From positions 19,651,144 to 19,715,143 of the forward strand of contig OU342634.1 in assembly GCA_910589415.1 (NCBI GenBank): a stretch of DNA of 64,000 nt, given 5' to 3'. Of the stretch, positions 44,104-55,628 are shown in pieces (the first letter of the stretch is position 1; each line of letters begins with the position of its first letter). The DNA comes from Malachius bipustulatus (taxonomy: Eukaryota > Arthropoda > Insecta > Coleoptera > Melyridae). Under the pieces are notes generated by a model. The model saw only the letters and a list, made by a program, of their open reading frames with translations, was not told the origin of the DNA and searched no databases. The position numbers were made by a program, and so were the translations under genes.

Positions 44104-47100
44104 TATAACATTTTTTAAACAGCTTTATTGAAATAAGCGAAAAATAGTAATAAAAATCAATAAAAATGGAAAGACGCAAGGGAATTTTTTATTTACAGCA
44201 AATGCTAGGGAAACACAAAATAGTGCAGGAAATATTTGTTCTCTAGGTCGCAAAATACTTCGTCCACGCTGCCGAGTAGATATAAATGATGTGCCATTGA
44301 TGTACCATCAAAAATGTACCATTTCGCATATTGGTAAAAAAATGTCTGAAAAAAAAATAAAAAAAAAAATAATAAATATTATTTGACGACTGTCTAAGAA
44401 AAAATTGTTAATAATTACTTTTTATATGAACTGCTTTTTATCGGGGGAAAAAGTAAATTAGCAGGGAAAAATGAGTACTTTTTCCCCGATATGGATATAT
44501 TATCAAATTTATATCAAACACGAAAACGAAAGTTACACATTATTATCTTTAATGTCGAAGTGACAATAATAATTATAGAGTACACTTATAATCTTAATTA
44601 TCACTGAGTTTAAAAGGGCTGAGATAATGAAGAACTGCAAAAAGGGCGTTAGAATTATGTAAAATTGTTTGGGGATGTATAGTTTCTAATATTAAGTTTC
44701 TATTTCCTTAAATTTCTTTAAGTTCTTTTTGAAGGAAAATTAACCAATTCTTATGCATGAATAATAAATCCCAAATACCTAAATACAAAAATCTGAGTAT
44801 TCAAAAATAATTATACAGGCGAAATATTTTATGCATCTCTATTGAGTTCATCTTCGATTAAATTTATTGCACAAGAAAAATGTCACCCCCAGTATTAACT
44901 CAAAGAAATTGCTAAAATTGTAATTGTTACTATACCTAACATTTTTTTAAATATTTTTTATTACTTTAAGATACAAATGCTGCTGACTAATGTTTCCTTT
45001 ACTTACCTTCTCCCGATCAATAGGTAGGTAATTACTTAACGATAAATAAATTGAAAGCCTTACCTAGTATTTATTGACATACAATCATACATAATTGAAT
45101 CAGTAAACACATCAAATTGCTCAACCGTGCAAAAAATGTAATGTAACTTTGCTTGAATATAATACGAAGTCGATTAATTAGTGAAAATGTATTTCTCCTT
45201 CCTAACTAATATGTTTTTCTTATTAAAAAATAACAAGTTATATAAGTACCTACCTAACTATTATAATGTAGAGGAATTTAATGAACAAGTTGTTCAGTTC
45301 ACTTCACTATTTCTATAAATTTTATATTCAAATTTGAGTTGGCATTGTACCTCTATTATACCTGCCTACAGTTCTTAGATGAGAGCTCCGACAGACCACT
45401 TGCATTAGACATTCGCGAATGTATTGTCTTGAATTGTCTCGCAATACATCAGACCCTCCTGAACTCAAGCCCACTCGCGTGTAGCTTAACTTTATTTTCT
45501 TCTTGAGTGACATTTTGACACTTCCCAGTACGTGGTGATGAGTGGTACCGAGACCGTGGTTAAAAAACGACTATATGCTATCAAGAATGATATATTTGCT
45601 ACAATTTACTAACAATTGCAAGCAAATATCAGATATTTATTACTATATTAGACTATATTAACACTTCTAGAAATATATGTCAAGATTTCTTGGATACGAA
45701 AAGCTTATTAATTATGAAATCGATTGAAACTGCATGGGAGTTGATGAGGATCGAGCTTCCAGCCTCGGCAAAGTTAACGTGAAAGTCTTCAAGAATCTAC
45801 CTGCTAACCAAAATGTTGGCACGCGTACGTGTCATTTGCAATGCTGACGACATGTTAAGTCAGTGCCAAAACCTAAACGTGTTGTAACCAGAAGACGGGA
45901 AGTCAGTTCAATTAAGTCAGCGGAACGTAAAATCATTCAATATATTCCAAAGCGTACATTATTTCCGTAAACATTTAAGGTAGGAACTAGGTATATGCAT
46001 TGCATTTAGATTCTAGATTACATTTCCCTGCATAATCAATATTTACAAGCAATTGATCCTCTTGATTGATTAAAAATATTAATTAATCTGCCAAAGACAC
46101 GAATTTAGAATTATTCTTGTGGGAATGAGTAGGTACCCGATTGTTGACCTTATGTAGGTATGTTATACAAGGTAACTTTACAGGTGGAAAAACAATCTAA
46201 ATTGGTCAAGGTGCTTTTTCGAAAATACAAGTTATAGAATTTTTGGTATCACATTTTTGGAAAACGTACATCAACATCTCGAAAGAGCTTTAGACTTTAG
46301 AACATATTTTGTTGCTGTTTTCAATTTTTGGTATAGACTATTCAAGCTGGTTATCCTTGAAATTCAATAGGACCATGGTACACCATGAAATAATTTCAAA
46401 CCATCAATCAATCATTTCGTGGGAACTGGGAATTATTTTACAAGTCATTCAAACCCGTGTTGCTACGAAAATCCAATCGACGGGAGTAACGACAACGATC
46501 CATGAGCCTACCCCATGGAACCGAGCCCAGAACCTTTCCATTCCCATGACGCGTGACTTGGCTAGTCATAAGCCAGTCTTGGAAAGTTTATAACGAGTAT
46601 TTTATGAGTTATAAATTAAAAAAAATCGCCATTTTCACTTTTCAAAGTAGCTTGCATTGCACATAGCTAAGATATCGGAACACGCAGTTTAAATATGTCC
46701 CTATATTAACTTTTCAAGTAGTACTCTTCACGTTCTCTTCTTCACTTATCCATTGTGTGGATGAAACATATATACAGAATGTTGTAAAAAATTAGTAAAA
46801 AAAAAATTAAACATGTTTTTCAATAACATTTTTATGTACCTTGGAATATTACCTACATGGAAGTTAAGATAGGTAAATGTAAATCGTTCTCCGATATACT
46901 CGTTACCGATAAACTTAAAATCTAAAAACCATTTCTATCAGATTCCAAAAAAATCTAAAAAAATTAGAAAATGTAATAATAAACAAAAAACAAAGAAGGT
47001 AGCCATTTCCGGTATAACCGGAACTGCCAGTGATTCGGAAGTGATCCTTCGAAACAAATCACTGCAAATTGCTGGAATCATATTTCAATATCTTTTCGAG

Positions 47101-48707
47101 ATACGTCTGAAGGACCTTCCGTGAATGCTCCTGTGAAGGTCCATGAATATTGTACAGACAATATTCATTTTCAGCACGAGATATTTAAAGTTCGATTGCA
47201 TTTCGCATAATAAAAATTAAAAAGCCTTATATTGAAAACGTTTCAGTTGTGTCACTATATGATTTGTGTCTAAATTAATGCGCGCGACGCTGTTTCATAT
47301 TACGTAATATTCGAGCATCATTTTTCAATATCAAAAGAAGTTCCCCAATTGTTTAATCATTATTGCCGTCTTGTAGAATTCTAAACACTGAACGATCTAA
47401 ATATATGCACATAATCTAAATTCCAAATTAGCCAATTACTTTTAATGCAAAAAACATAATTTCGTTGTTTCTCTCTGACGTGGAAAAATTGCTAAATGTA
47501 AAGACAGGATAAAAACAAGATCAAGGCAACTGCAGATCGTTGTATGTACATTAAAAACACATTCATAAGCAGGTCTTTATACAAGCCGTCACCCATTCAA
47601 ATATCCTGATCCGACTGTCATATGTTCAAGCAGGGACGCCTGGATCTTGTGCGGGAGAGCCCTATCTTTCCTTCGGGGGCAAAAACACCACTGGGAGGTC
47701 CGGATGCTTGCTATTCAAACTTCCAAGTGAGCTAAAAACCCACACAGAGTAGAGAGAGCGAGATGGAAGAAGGGAGAAGAAGGAAATGGAATGTTTCATT
47801 ATGTATATCAGAGGGAGAGGATACGAGATACGATACCGGATATACGATATTGCCAGGGTATCTCCTCTGATTTCTTGATCATTATAAAATCAGGGGTGCA
47901 GTGAACGACGGCTGGGTTTTATTAAAACCAACCCTCAGTATTTTCACTCCTTATATATAATACATCCCACCGACACATGATATACATGACTCACTTCTTG
48001 CGGATCATCATATGACAGAGCTATTTTCCTTACCTATAGCTTTATCAATTTAAACAATCTGGGACTCGGGTATTGAAACCTATTCCTATTATAAAGGGTC
48101 CTATTCATTATAATAGGCCACAGCTCAACTACAGCATTTCGACCTCAAATAAAAGCGATTAAACGAAATATGTCTTTGTATAAAAGTGTGTGTTCAAGAA
48201 ATTATGGCACCTTATTGAAGAAGAAAATTTTTAATTTAACATTGTGTACCTATTTCAGTAACCAAACTGCGATCAAGCTGAAAATTGATGTACGTCAGTT
48301 TTATTACAAGTCTGCAAATGAGCGGCCCGAGCGCAAGTGTACTGAGTTACCGAGATGCTGAGCTACATAGCCCGAGGACAGATCTATGTACAATAATTGT
48401 ATATAATGATAATTATTATCATTTTGCGTTTTGTGATTAAATGAATGAAATATCTTCCGCACTAGAAGAAATTATTATTTAATCAAATATGGCTGCACAA
48501 AATCTGTTAGGTAGGTACCTAAAAATCTAAAGCAGTGTATATTAAGCAATATGTCACTTTTATGAACTGATGTGATGAAAAAAGCGTTACTAGCTTCAAA
48601 GAAATTCTTACCTACATAAGATATGAATACATTAGAAATATCTTTATTTTATTTTATAATAATAACTTTTCGTTCTAATTAAAGTCACTCGTAGATAAAA
48701 TTTTGTA
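44104..48707. other. Noncoding DNA
   Basis: 4.6 kb without a supported gene. Short open frames (for example 46309-46593 on +) have no recognisable product or splice context. Confidence 0.5.
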
Positions 48708-48807
48708 TGCAACACATGCATAAAGTGCCTTTTTTCCCCTTTAGGTATTGACGTCTGGGTCAAACTTCCCAGTCGTGAAAATAGTACAACTTTATGCATT
48801 TGTTGCA
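48708..48807. repeat. 100-bp hairpin
   Basis: TGCAACACATGCATAAAGT at 48708-48726 is inverted at 48789-48807 with one mismatch in 19. A smaller nested pair, GACGTCTGGG/CCCAGTCGTG, lies inside. Possibly a tiny foldback or a precursor-like stem. It ends 50 bp before the mariner element. Confidence 0.6.
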
Positions 48808-48857
48808 TAAATAACTATTTATATGGATTATTAAGGCGTTATTATACCTGCTAGGTA

Positions 48858-50165
48858 CAAGGTGGACCATTAATGGGAGTGGGATGTTTTGAAAATGGCG
48901 TTTTTCAGTAAGTAACTGTATTTAATTAAAACAAAGTATAACAGTAACGTAATAATTGTAGGCAATTTTTATTTCTCAAAAATTATGCCTGCCAAATGGC
49001 CTCCCCTTCTCTCTATACACTCTTGAAGCCGAATGTTGAAATTCTGCACCACACGACGCAGCATATCCAATGGAATATTGGTGATTTCTTGCTGAATTTT
49101 TATTTTTAGCTCTCCAATATTTCGTGGCTTATCAACGAAGACCTTGCTTTTTAGATACCCCCACAAAAAGTAGTCGCATGCTGTAAGATCTGGCGATCTT
49201 GGTGGCCACTCAATGTCTCCGTGTTTCGAGATCACGCGACCTGGAAACAATCTTCGCACGGAATCCATTGATAGTCTTGCGCTATGTGAAGTAGCGCCAT
49301 CTTGCTGGAACCAACTATTGTTTTGTGGAAACATGTTCAGTTGCTGTGTAAGGAACTGGTTAATCATATCAGTATAGCGTGCAGCATTGACTGTTGAAGC
49401 ATTTTCATTATGATCCTCAAAAAAATAAGGACCTATGATTCCCATTGAAGATACTGCGCACCAAACTGTTACCTTCTGGCTGTGTAACGGGTGTTGATGA
49501 AGTTCTTGTGGATTTTCCAAGGCCCAATAACGGCTGTTTTGCTTGTTGGTATAGCCAGATAAATGGAAATGGGCTTCATCAGACATCCATAAATTGTGAA
49601 CGTCAATTTCATGCTGTAGGATCGTTTCAGCAAAATGTAGACGAGCAGGAAGATCTGTGGGTTTCAATGCTTGGACAATCTGGATTTTGTAAGGATGGAA
49701 ATTGAGATCCTTGTGCAAAATTCGAAGAAACGTAGTCCTAGATAAGCCCAGGGCCTGGCTTTGCTTTCGACTTGAACGTTTTGGACTGCGCTCTAGACTT
49801 GCTCTACCTTGATTAATGTTCTTCAGATTTCTGACACTTCTGTTTGGTCCCTTATGTTTGACATTAATAACTGATCCCGTTTCTTCAAATTTCCGAACCC
49901 ACTCCTTTATGGCATGCGCAGATGGAATTCTCCCGTGACGCGCAATATTGAACTTAATTCGAAATTGCCGCTATGCTGCGACAACACAATCATTATTTTT
50001 GTAGTATGATTTAATCGCAAAAGAACGTTGTTCGCCGGACCAGTTTTCCATGATTACTAAATGGCATAAGGTGACAACTAGTATGTCAAAGAAATCCACA
50101 GCACCCCATGCATAGTAACAAAATAATAGCATTTTCAAAACTTCCCGCTCCCGTGGTCCACCTTG
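48858..50165 (-). mobile_element. Mariner-type DNA transposon, 1.3 kb, nearly intact
   Basis: Ends CAAGGTGGACCATTAATGGG and, in complement, CAAGGTGGACCACGGGAGC, with TA target duplications at 48856-48857 and 50166-50167. The inverted repeats are about 35 bp with a 4-bp length difference and include GTTTTGAAAATG. It contains one minus-strand transposase gene with a premature stop. Size, ends and TA target fit a Tc1/mariner element. Confidence 0.92.
48969..50051 (-). pseudogene. Mariner transposase with one nonsense codon
   Basis: Read from an ATG at 50051 to the stop at 48969 the frame is 360 codons with a single TAG at codon 27 (49973-49971) and no frameshift. The region between codon 28 and about 110 is the helix-turn-helix DNA-binding part, ending in QALGLSRTTFLRILHKDL. 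The catalytic part has D in WMSDEAHF, D in FQQDGATSH and D in PPRSPDLTACDYFLWG. The last two aspartates are separated by 36 residues, unlike the 34 of classical mariners. In this copy translation from the first ATG would stop early; the next Met in frame (49718) would lack the DNA-binding domain. It is probably inactive unless the stop is polymorphic or read through. Confidence 0.92.
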
Positions 50166-51605
50166 TATAAGTTTTTGTTAAAAAGGTTATACAAAATTTT
50201 AATCAGAAGTTCACAAATTGAGAGAAAACTACTATATAACTTACTTCTATTACCACTAAAGTTTTGTACTGCTTCTACATTGAACTTAGTCATTGCGGCA
50301 AGCGAAATTAGATAGTCACAAGTTGAATTTTGCTTTTAATTGGAATTCTATTGGTTGTTAATTCGGCAATTGAACGTTAATTAATAGGTCTAGATTTTCG
50401 ATGAAACTTCACTGCGATGCAGCTTTTAATAAACTTAAACTTCTACTCATACACAGTATATGTATATACCTATTGAATTCAAAAAGACACTGATGAAGAA
50501 ACTAATTTTGTTTTATGTGCAATGATGACGGAATCTTCGTCACTATTCAATATTTGACTGGATTCGAATTAAAAAATATAAACAGTTGTAACTATACTTT
50601 GATAACATATTATCTTAATCAGTTAAAAAACGACTGAAACTAAAAAAGAAGAGTAGAGTGAAAAGTTATAATAAAGATGACTTGTAAAAAACTTGTAGAA
50701 TTGAAGTAACTGATTCTTCCTCTTCTATTACAGCACATCTATTTTTGTATGGGAGTAGGCAATCTCTAACCACCTCTTTTGTGCTCGGTCGTTGAGTTAA
50801 TACAGAAGGAACCTTCTCTTTTTACTGTTTTGCTGGAATTCTTATAGTCCACCATTGCTTTTTAAATGTTGAACTTCATCCTGGCATTCTTGTGGAAAAC
50901 ACGAAAATGTATAGGTTTCTTCTATCTATATAAAGCTCCACTAATTTTAATTTTGCTCTTCAAGATTTCTAAAGATTCTGATGAAAAAAACAACGTCAGA
51001 GAACAAACCGCAATTTTCTGTTTTCAATAGAAAAAATTTAGATGACGATTTTACTTTCAATTTTCCGTCCTTTTGTTTCATTATGACCAACGTCAGAAAG
51101 TTAACTCGATCAAATTGGAGTCGAACAGCTCAGATTTATTATTCGAATACCTATCGATTTAGTTTATCACAGCTGCACTTCAACGACGTCTTCTTTGTTC
51201 GATGAAGTATAAAAATGTTCTCTCTATTTGCTGCATTTTCTCTTAACATATTTACTGAAAGAGATTACTCTTTATCTTGCTTTACAATGAGCGTTTTTGA
51301 TGAGAGCTTCTCACGCTCTTTTCTCGATGCACTTTTAGGCAAAGCCCTAAGTGAAACTGAAGAACATACGGTAAGTTTTTTTCAGAGCATTTTGATAGAC
51401 TTTGATTGACTAGACTGTCGATATCAATATAGGTAAATTTGAAAGGATATATAGTTTAAATAGTTTCAAGTCTGACGGTTGAAAACTGGTGAAAGAATTC
51501 AAGTTATAAGTGAAGTCTCCATCCAACGAAGATTACTTAAAATTGACAAGTAAAATTGACATTGATTGATACTTACACATTTTGATGTGAAATTAAGCGA
51601 ATTAT
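50166..51605. other. Noncoding DNA with a weak promoter/exon candidate
   Basis: No recognised gene. TATAAAAA at 51208-51215 is followed by an ATG in fair context (51287) opening 28 codons that end exactly at a consensus donor (GTAAG at 51371). The short peptide is not recognised, so I do not call a gene. Confidence 0.4.
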
Positions 51606-51763
51606 GCCCGTATTCACAAACGATAATTTCCTAAATAATTACGTAATTAATTAAATGAGTGAGATGGAGATATGCAGTTTTTTGGCAATAGAATGAGATG
51701 GGGATAATTGATTACGTAACTATGACGTAACTATTTAGGAAATTATCGTTTGTGAATACGGGC
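51606..51763. mobile_element. 158-bp MITE with ~32-bp terminal inverted repeats
   Basis: The left end GCCCGTATTCACAAACGAT and the right end in complement are identical through at least 30 bases (to CCTAAATA). The interior is 90-100 bp. I found no convincing target duplication. Inside are ATTACGTAAT (51638-51647), ATTACGTAAC (51711-51720) and TGACGTAA (51723-51730), which look like bZIP sites. Confidence 0.8.
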
Positions 51764-54346
51764 GTCAATATGTTAATAAAAATTATCCGCGAGTTTACTC
51801 CATTACTTCAGTTTCACTTCAAACTGGAGCTAAATGCGATAATAACGACCTGTTACCGGAGCTGTTTATGCGCGTGCGTATAACAACAGCGATTTAAATC
51901 AAACTGATCTTTAATTTATATATTTCCATTAAATTACTCTTGTTCGAAGCTTAAATGTGTCTGTCTGCTTTATAGATTCATCAAACTTAAGTTTTCCACA
52001 TCGTTGTATTACAGCGGCTCGCTTCAAAGTATAAAAGATTTTACAGTCCGCTAACGAATACTTTCGAGCCCTAGGGTCGACAAATTTTCTCAATTGTTGT
52101 TATCAGTATAATGATAACGGCAGGTGATAGCTCCACAGTTACGCAGCTCCCGAGATGATATCACAATACACGCATGTTTCAAGCAAGTCGAAGCGTGCTA
52201 AAACACTAATAAATATATCGGTTTGATTCTGTATGATATTCTTAGTCTTAATAGGTACCTATAACCTAGGTACCTACGTATATTCAAGCTTTCAGTGATC
52301 GCGATCGCGCTACATAATATCGTGTATATCTCGGCCGTATCGAAGCACATTTAAGATAATGTGACATGTGATATGGCGTCATACTCGCTGAAATGCGCGC
52401 TGCGTTCCGCCCTTGCTTTATACCTATAATATTTTCATATCATTTGATTATTTTATTACGTTTTCTGGCACTCACCTGGGTATCAATAGAAAACTGACGA
52501 TGTTACATTCCCTTGCTCTATCGCATGGAAATAAAAAAAAAATAATTGAGAGTGACCGCAAAGTTCGAAATTCTGGCGACTCTGTTAAAGTCAATATAGT
52601 TACTTATTCAGGGACATGCAAACGGTTTTGTTGCAACTGCAACCATTTTCCAGTTATTATACCTGATGGGTGAGTCTAGAGAATAAACGTGTGTTGTTAT
52701 CTTAAGCTAGGCACACTGTGCCTAATGGAACTAAGTTAACTTAGTGAATATTCAAATTGAATTCTGGGAAAAATGATCACATAATATACAGAATACATAT
52801 TATTTTTCATTTGGTTGGTATTATTTAAACCCCTCTAGGTCAGAATGGAAAGCAGAGATCTGCAGCTTTCAGCTTTATTGATCAATTGATCATCATGCAT
52901 TTGGTATCGCCAGTCTTGAAAGCGGCGAGCCTTTATATGTATGAATGCTCTATCATATTCAAAGAGTGCAAGCCTTAATAAGCCTTATAACCGTAGAAGA
53001 CAACACTAGCAGAAATCGCTTCTGCCATTGAGTTGTTTGACAAACGGAGGAATTTCTTAGGATCCCAGTCAAACACCCTTCGAAATATTTTTTTAACAAT
53101 CTTGAGGGAGACTTGCCAATAGTTACTTTAATAACGAGAATAAGTTTCCAATAAGAAATAATGAAACTATACTCACTCCTGAGAGGTTTGAAAAATCGTC
53201 CAGAGAATACCTACTGTAATGCGATTAACTCATCATCAAAAAAATTGAAAAAAGTTTCAGAATTCTGTATTACTTACCAAACAAAAAAACAAAAAAAAAA
53301 CGAAATGAAAATATATAATTACCTGCTGAAATTGAAATAAGATTTCAGCATGCATGGATCTCTTGTAGAAATTCCCTACCTACACTTTAATTGTGACCAT
53401 ATCATCCTACCTAAACTATCTAATGAAGATCAATACACAGATCAGTACTGTTTAGTTGTAATCTGACTAATTTCAGTGCTGCACGGCACGTTCCTTGGCA
53501 GATGGAACACAACGTGCCGATTCTTGGTAGGATATTTACATGCGTATCCCCTTCCGTGTAGCGATTCCCAGTCAATAGCGCGGACGGATGCTGGAATAAA
53601 GCACGAACGGTCCGTGCGCCGCATACAAAGGGCCCATTGTTCGCTGCCCTAGATTTCTTATCCTTCCTCTACACTCCTGCATAGGTAGGAATCTACCGGT
53701 CGCAGACCAAATGTCATCCTGGCCTGGCATTTCATTCGGAAGGCATTATATTATCCGCCCTCGACGGACATTATCAATTCCATATAATAATTGATATTTC
53801 AAACTTGTTAAGTACCTAATTTTCCGTAATCCTGATATATTCCATATTTCCATAAACATGGAGACTATTACTCAGAATTACACCATTTTGAGAATTATGT
53901 ACTTATTTGTTAATTTTGTGGTTATCTAATTAAAGATTAAATATAATATTATGGTAGGTACCTATCAAAAAAGACGGTATCAGAAATGAAGAGAAGCTGC
54001 TTGAAGTGATGGAAGGTAACCTTGATTAAAAATATTCAAATTTTGATCATTATCAGCATTTATAGAGGAGAAAGTTGAAGCACGCCAATGATTTGGACAC
54101 TGATATTGTAACTATAGACTAATTAGAGGGAATTATGTGAGGTGAGGGGTGAAACTAAGAAAAGGACCACCACGAAGCTGGCTGGTGAAAGGGAAGTGCG
54201 AATTTCCACTATTGTGAGGAGAGTCGGGTACTAGCGGTGCTCGACGACGGTGTGTAGTGTAGACCCTTTCCTGCAAGAGAGGCAGATCGGTGTCTCCTGC
54301 GTGTATCTGTGGTGTTAAGGTCCGGTCAACTGGAAAAGGTTGCCGG
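51764..54346. other. Noncoding DNA
   Basis: No supported gene or element in this AT-rich stretch. Open frames are short and unrecognised. Confidence 0.5.
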
Positions 54347-54436
54347 AATAAATAATATACAGAGTGTTAATTTTGATAATAAATAATATACAGAGTGTTA
54401 ATTTTGATAATAAATATACAGAGTGTTAATATTGAT
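54347..54436. repeat. 31-bp tandem repeat, three copies
   Basis: Units start at 54347, 54378 and 54409. Each contains AATAAATAATATACAGAGTG and TTAATTTTGAT, the last with a 3-bp deletion. Noncoding. Confidence 0.9.
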
Positions 54437-55628
54437 AATAATTGATAAGTGTACCAAGCAGTATAATTGGGTATACTTTGTGCCGAATCTACAGCCCTCA
54501 TCGTCAGTTATCAAGAATTGTAAAGCAGCATATAGTCTTCAGTTTAATAATAATTATAACGTAGCAGTCAAGAGCCCCAACCTTGGATGGTACCGTGAGT
54601 CTTTAACCGTATTGAGCTTTATTGATTTCATTCTAGAATTTAAGTTATAATTTGTTGGTGACAAATTTGTAATTGTTTTCTTTTTATGTCATAATATAAT
54701 ATTACAGCGAAGTATTATTAATTAACTCTTCCCTTAATTGATGCAAAGTAATCCTCAAAAGAACCTCCCTGAGAATTAATCAAAAAGACAAATCAAATGT
54801 AAGTGTCCCCAAAAAGGGGTGCTACAAAGTGTGAGTTTCCCTTTATTCCGGCTAAGTATCTGAAGAATGACGGTCGTAGAATTAGAATAGTTTATAGATA
54901 TAATCATCAGATTATATCAATAAAATCATCAAACAAATTTAACAAAAATGTGCCAGTCAAGATACAATCATATTTCCTGTGGCAATTCCCTCGTAAAGGT
55001 ACGATATTTTCATGTGCTCGTCTTCGAGAAAATACAATCATAGTGTGTTTTATTTTTCTGGCGTAACCTCTCATCTTGTAATGCATGAAAGACGAAGAAA
55101 AACACTTGCCCTTTCTAGGAAGCAGCAATTGTATTTTATTGCATTGGAACATGATAAAAGCGTGATGTAAAAGCACAAAAATACTGGGTGATTCGAATAA
55201 GAATGTTCGCTACTATATACGATGCCGAGAAGAGTAAGAAACGAAGTTTGTTAAATGAGACACTTTCAAATTTAGAAGAAAATTCATACGTCACTAGATA
55301 TTTGCAAAAATTTAAAAATGCAATTTTTATTTAATCTGCATCTTCTTTTTTGTATAGATAACAATCGAAACTTGGCACGTGGTACCATAGTAAGTATAAC
55401 TGGTTTGTATCTTTTTGGGGGGTTTAGTGAAATCAGACAATAATTATTATTGTGTTGCATCGGAACGTTTCGGTGCCAACTGACACCTTTATTACTCATT
55501 TAATATTATTATTCTTAAAAAAAATTGTCAATTTACAGTTGAAACAATTTCTTTGTCGTGACTATCCATTTCAATTTTAGACGCATCTTGTCATTTCTAT
55601 TAAATTTGTTTGTTTTGCATGAAAATTA
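54437..55628. other. Noncoding DNA
   Basis: No gene or element recognised. Confidence 0.45.
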
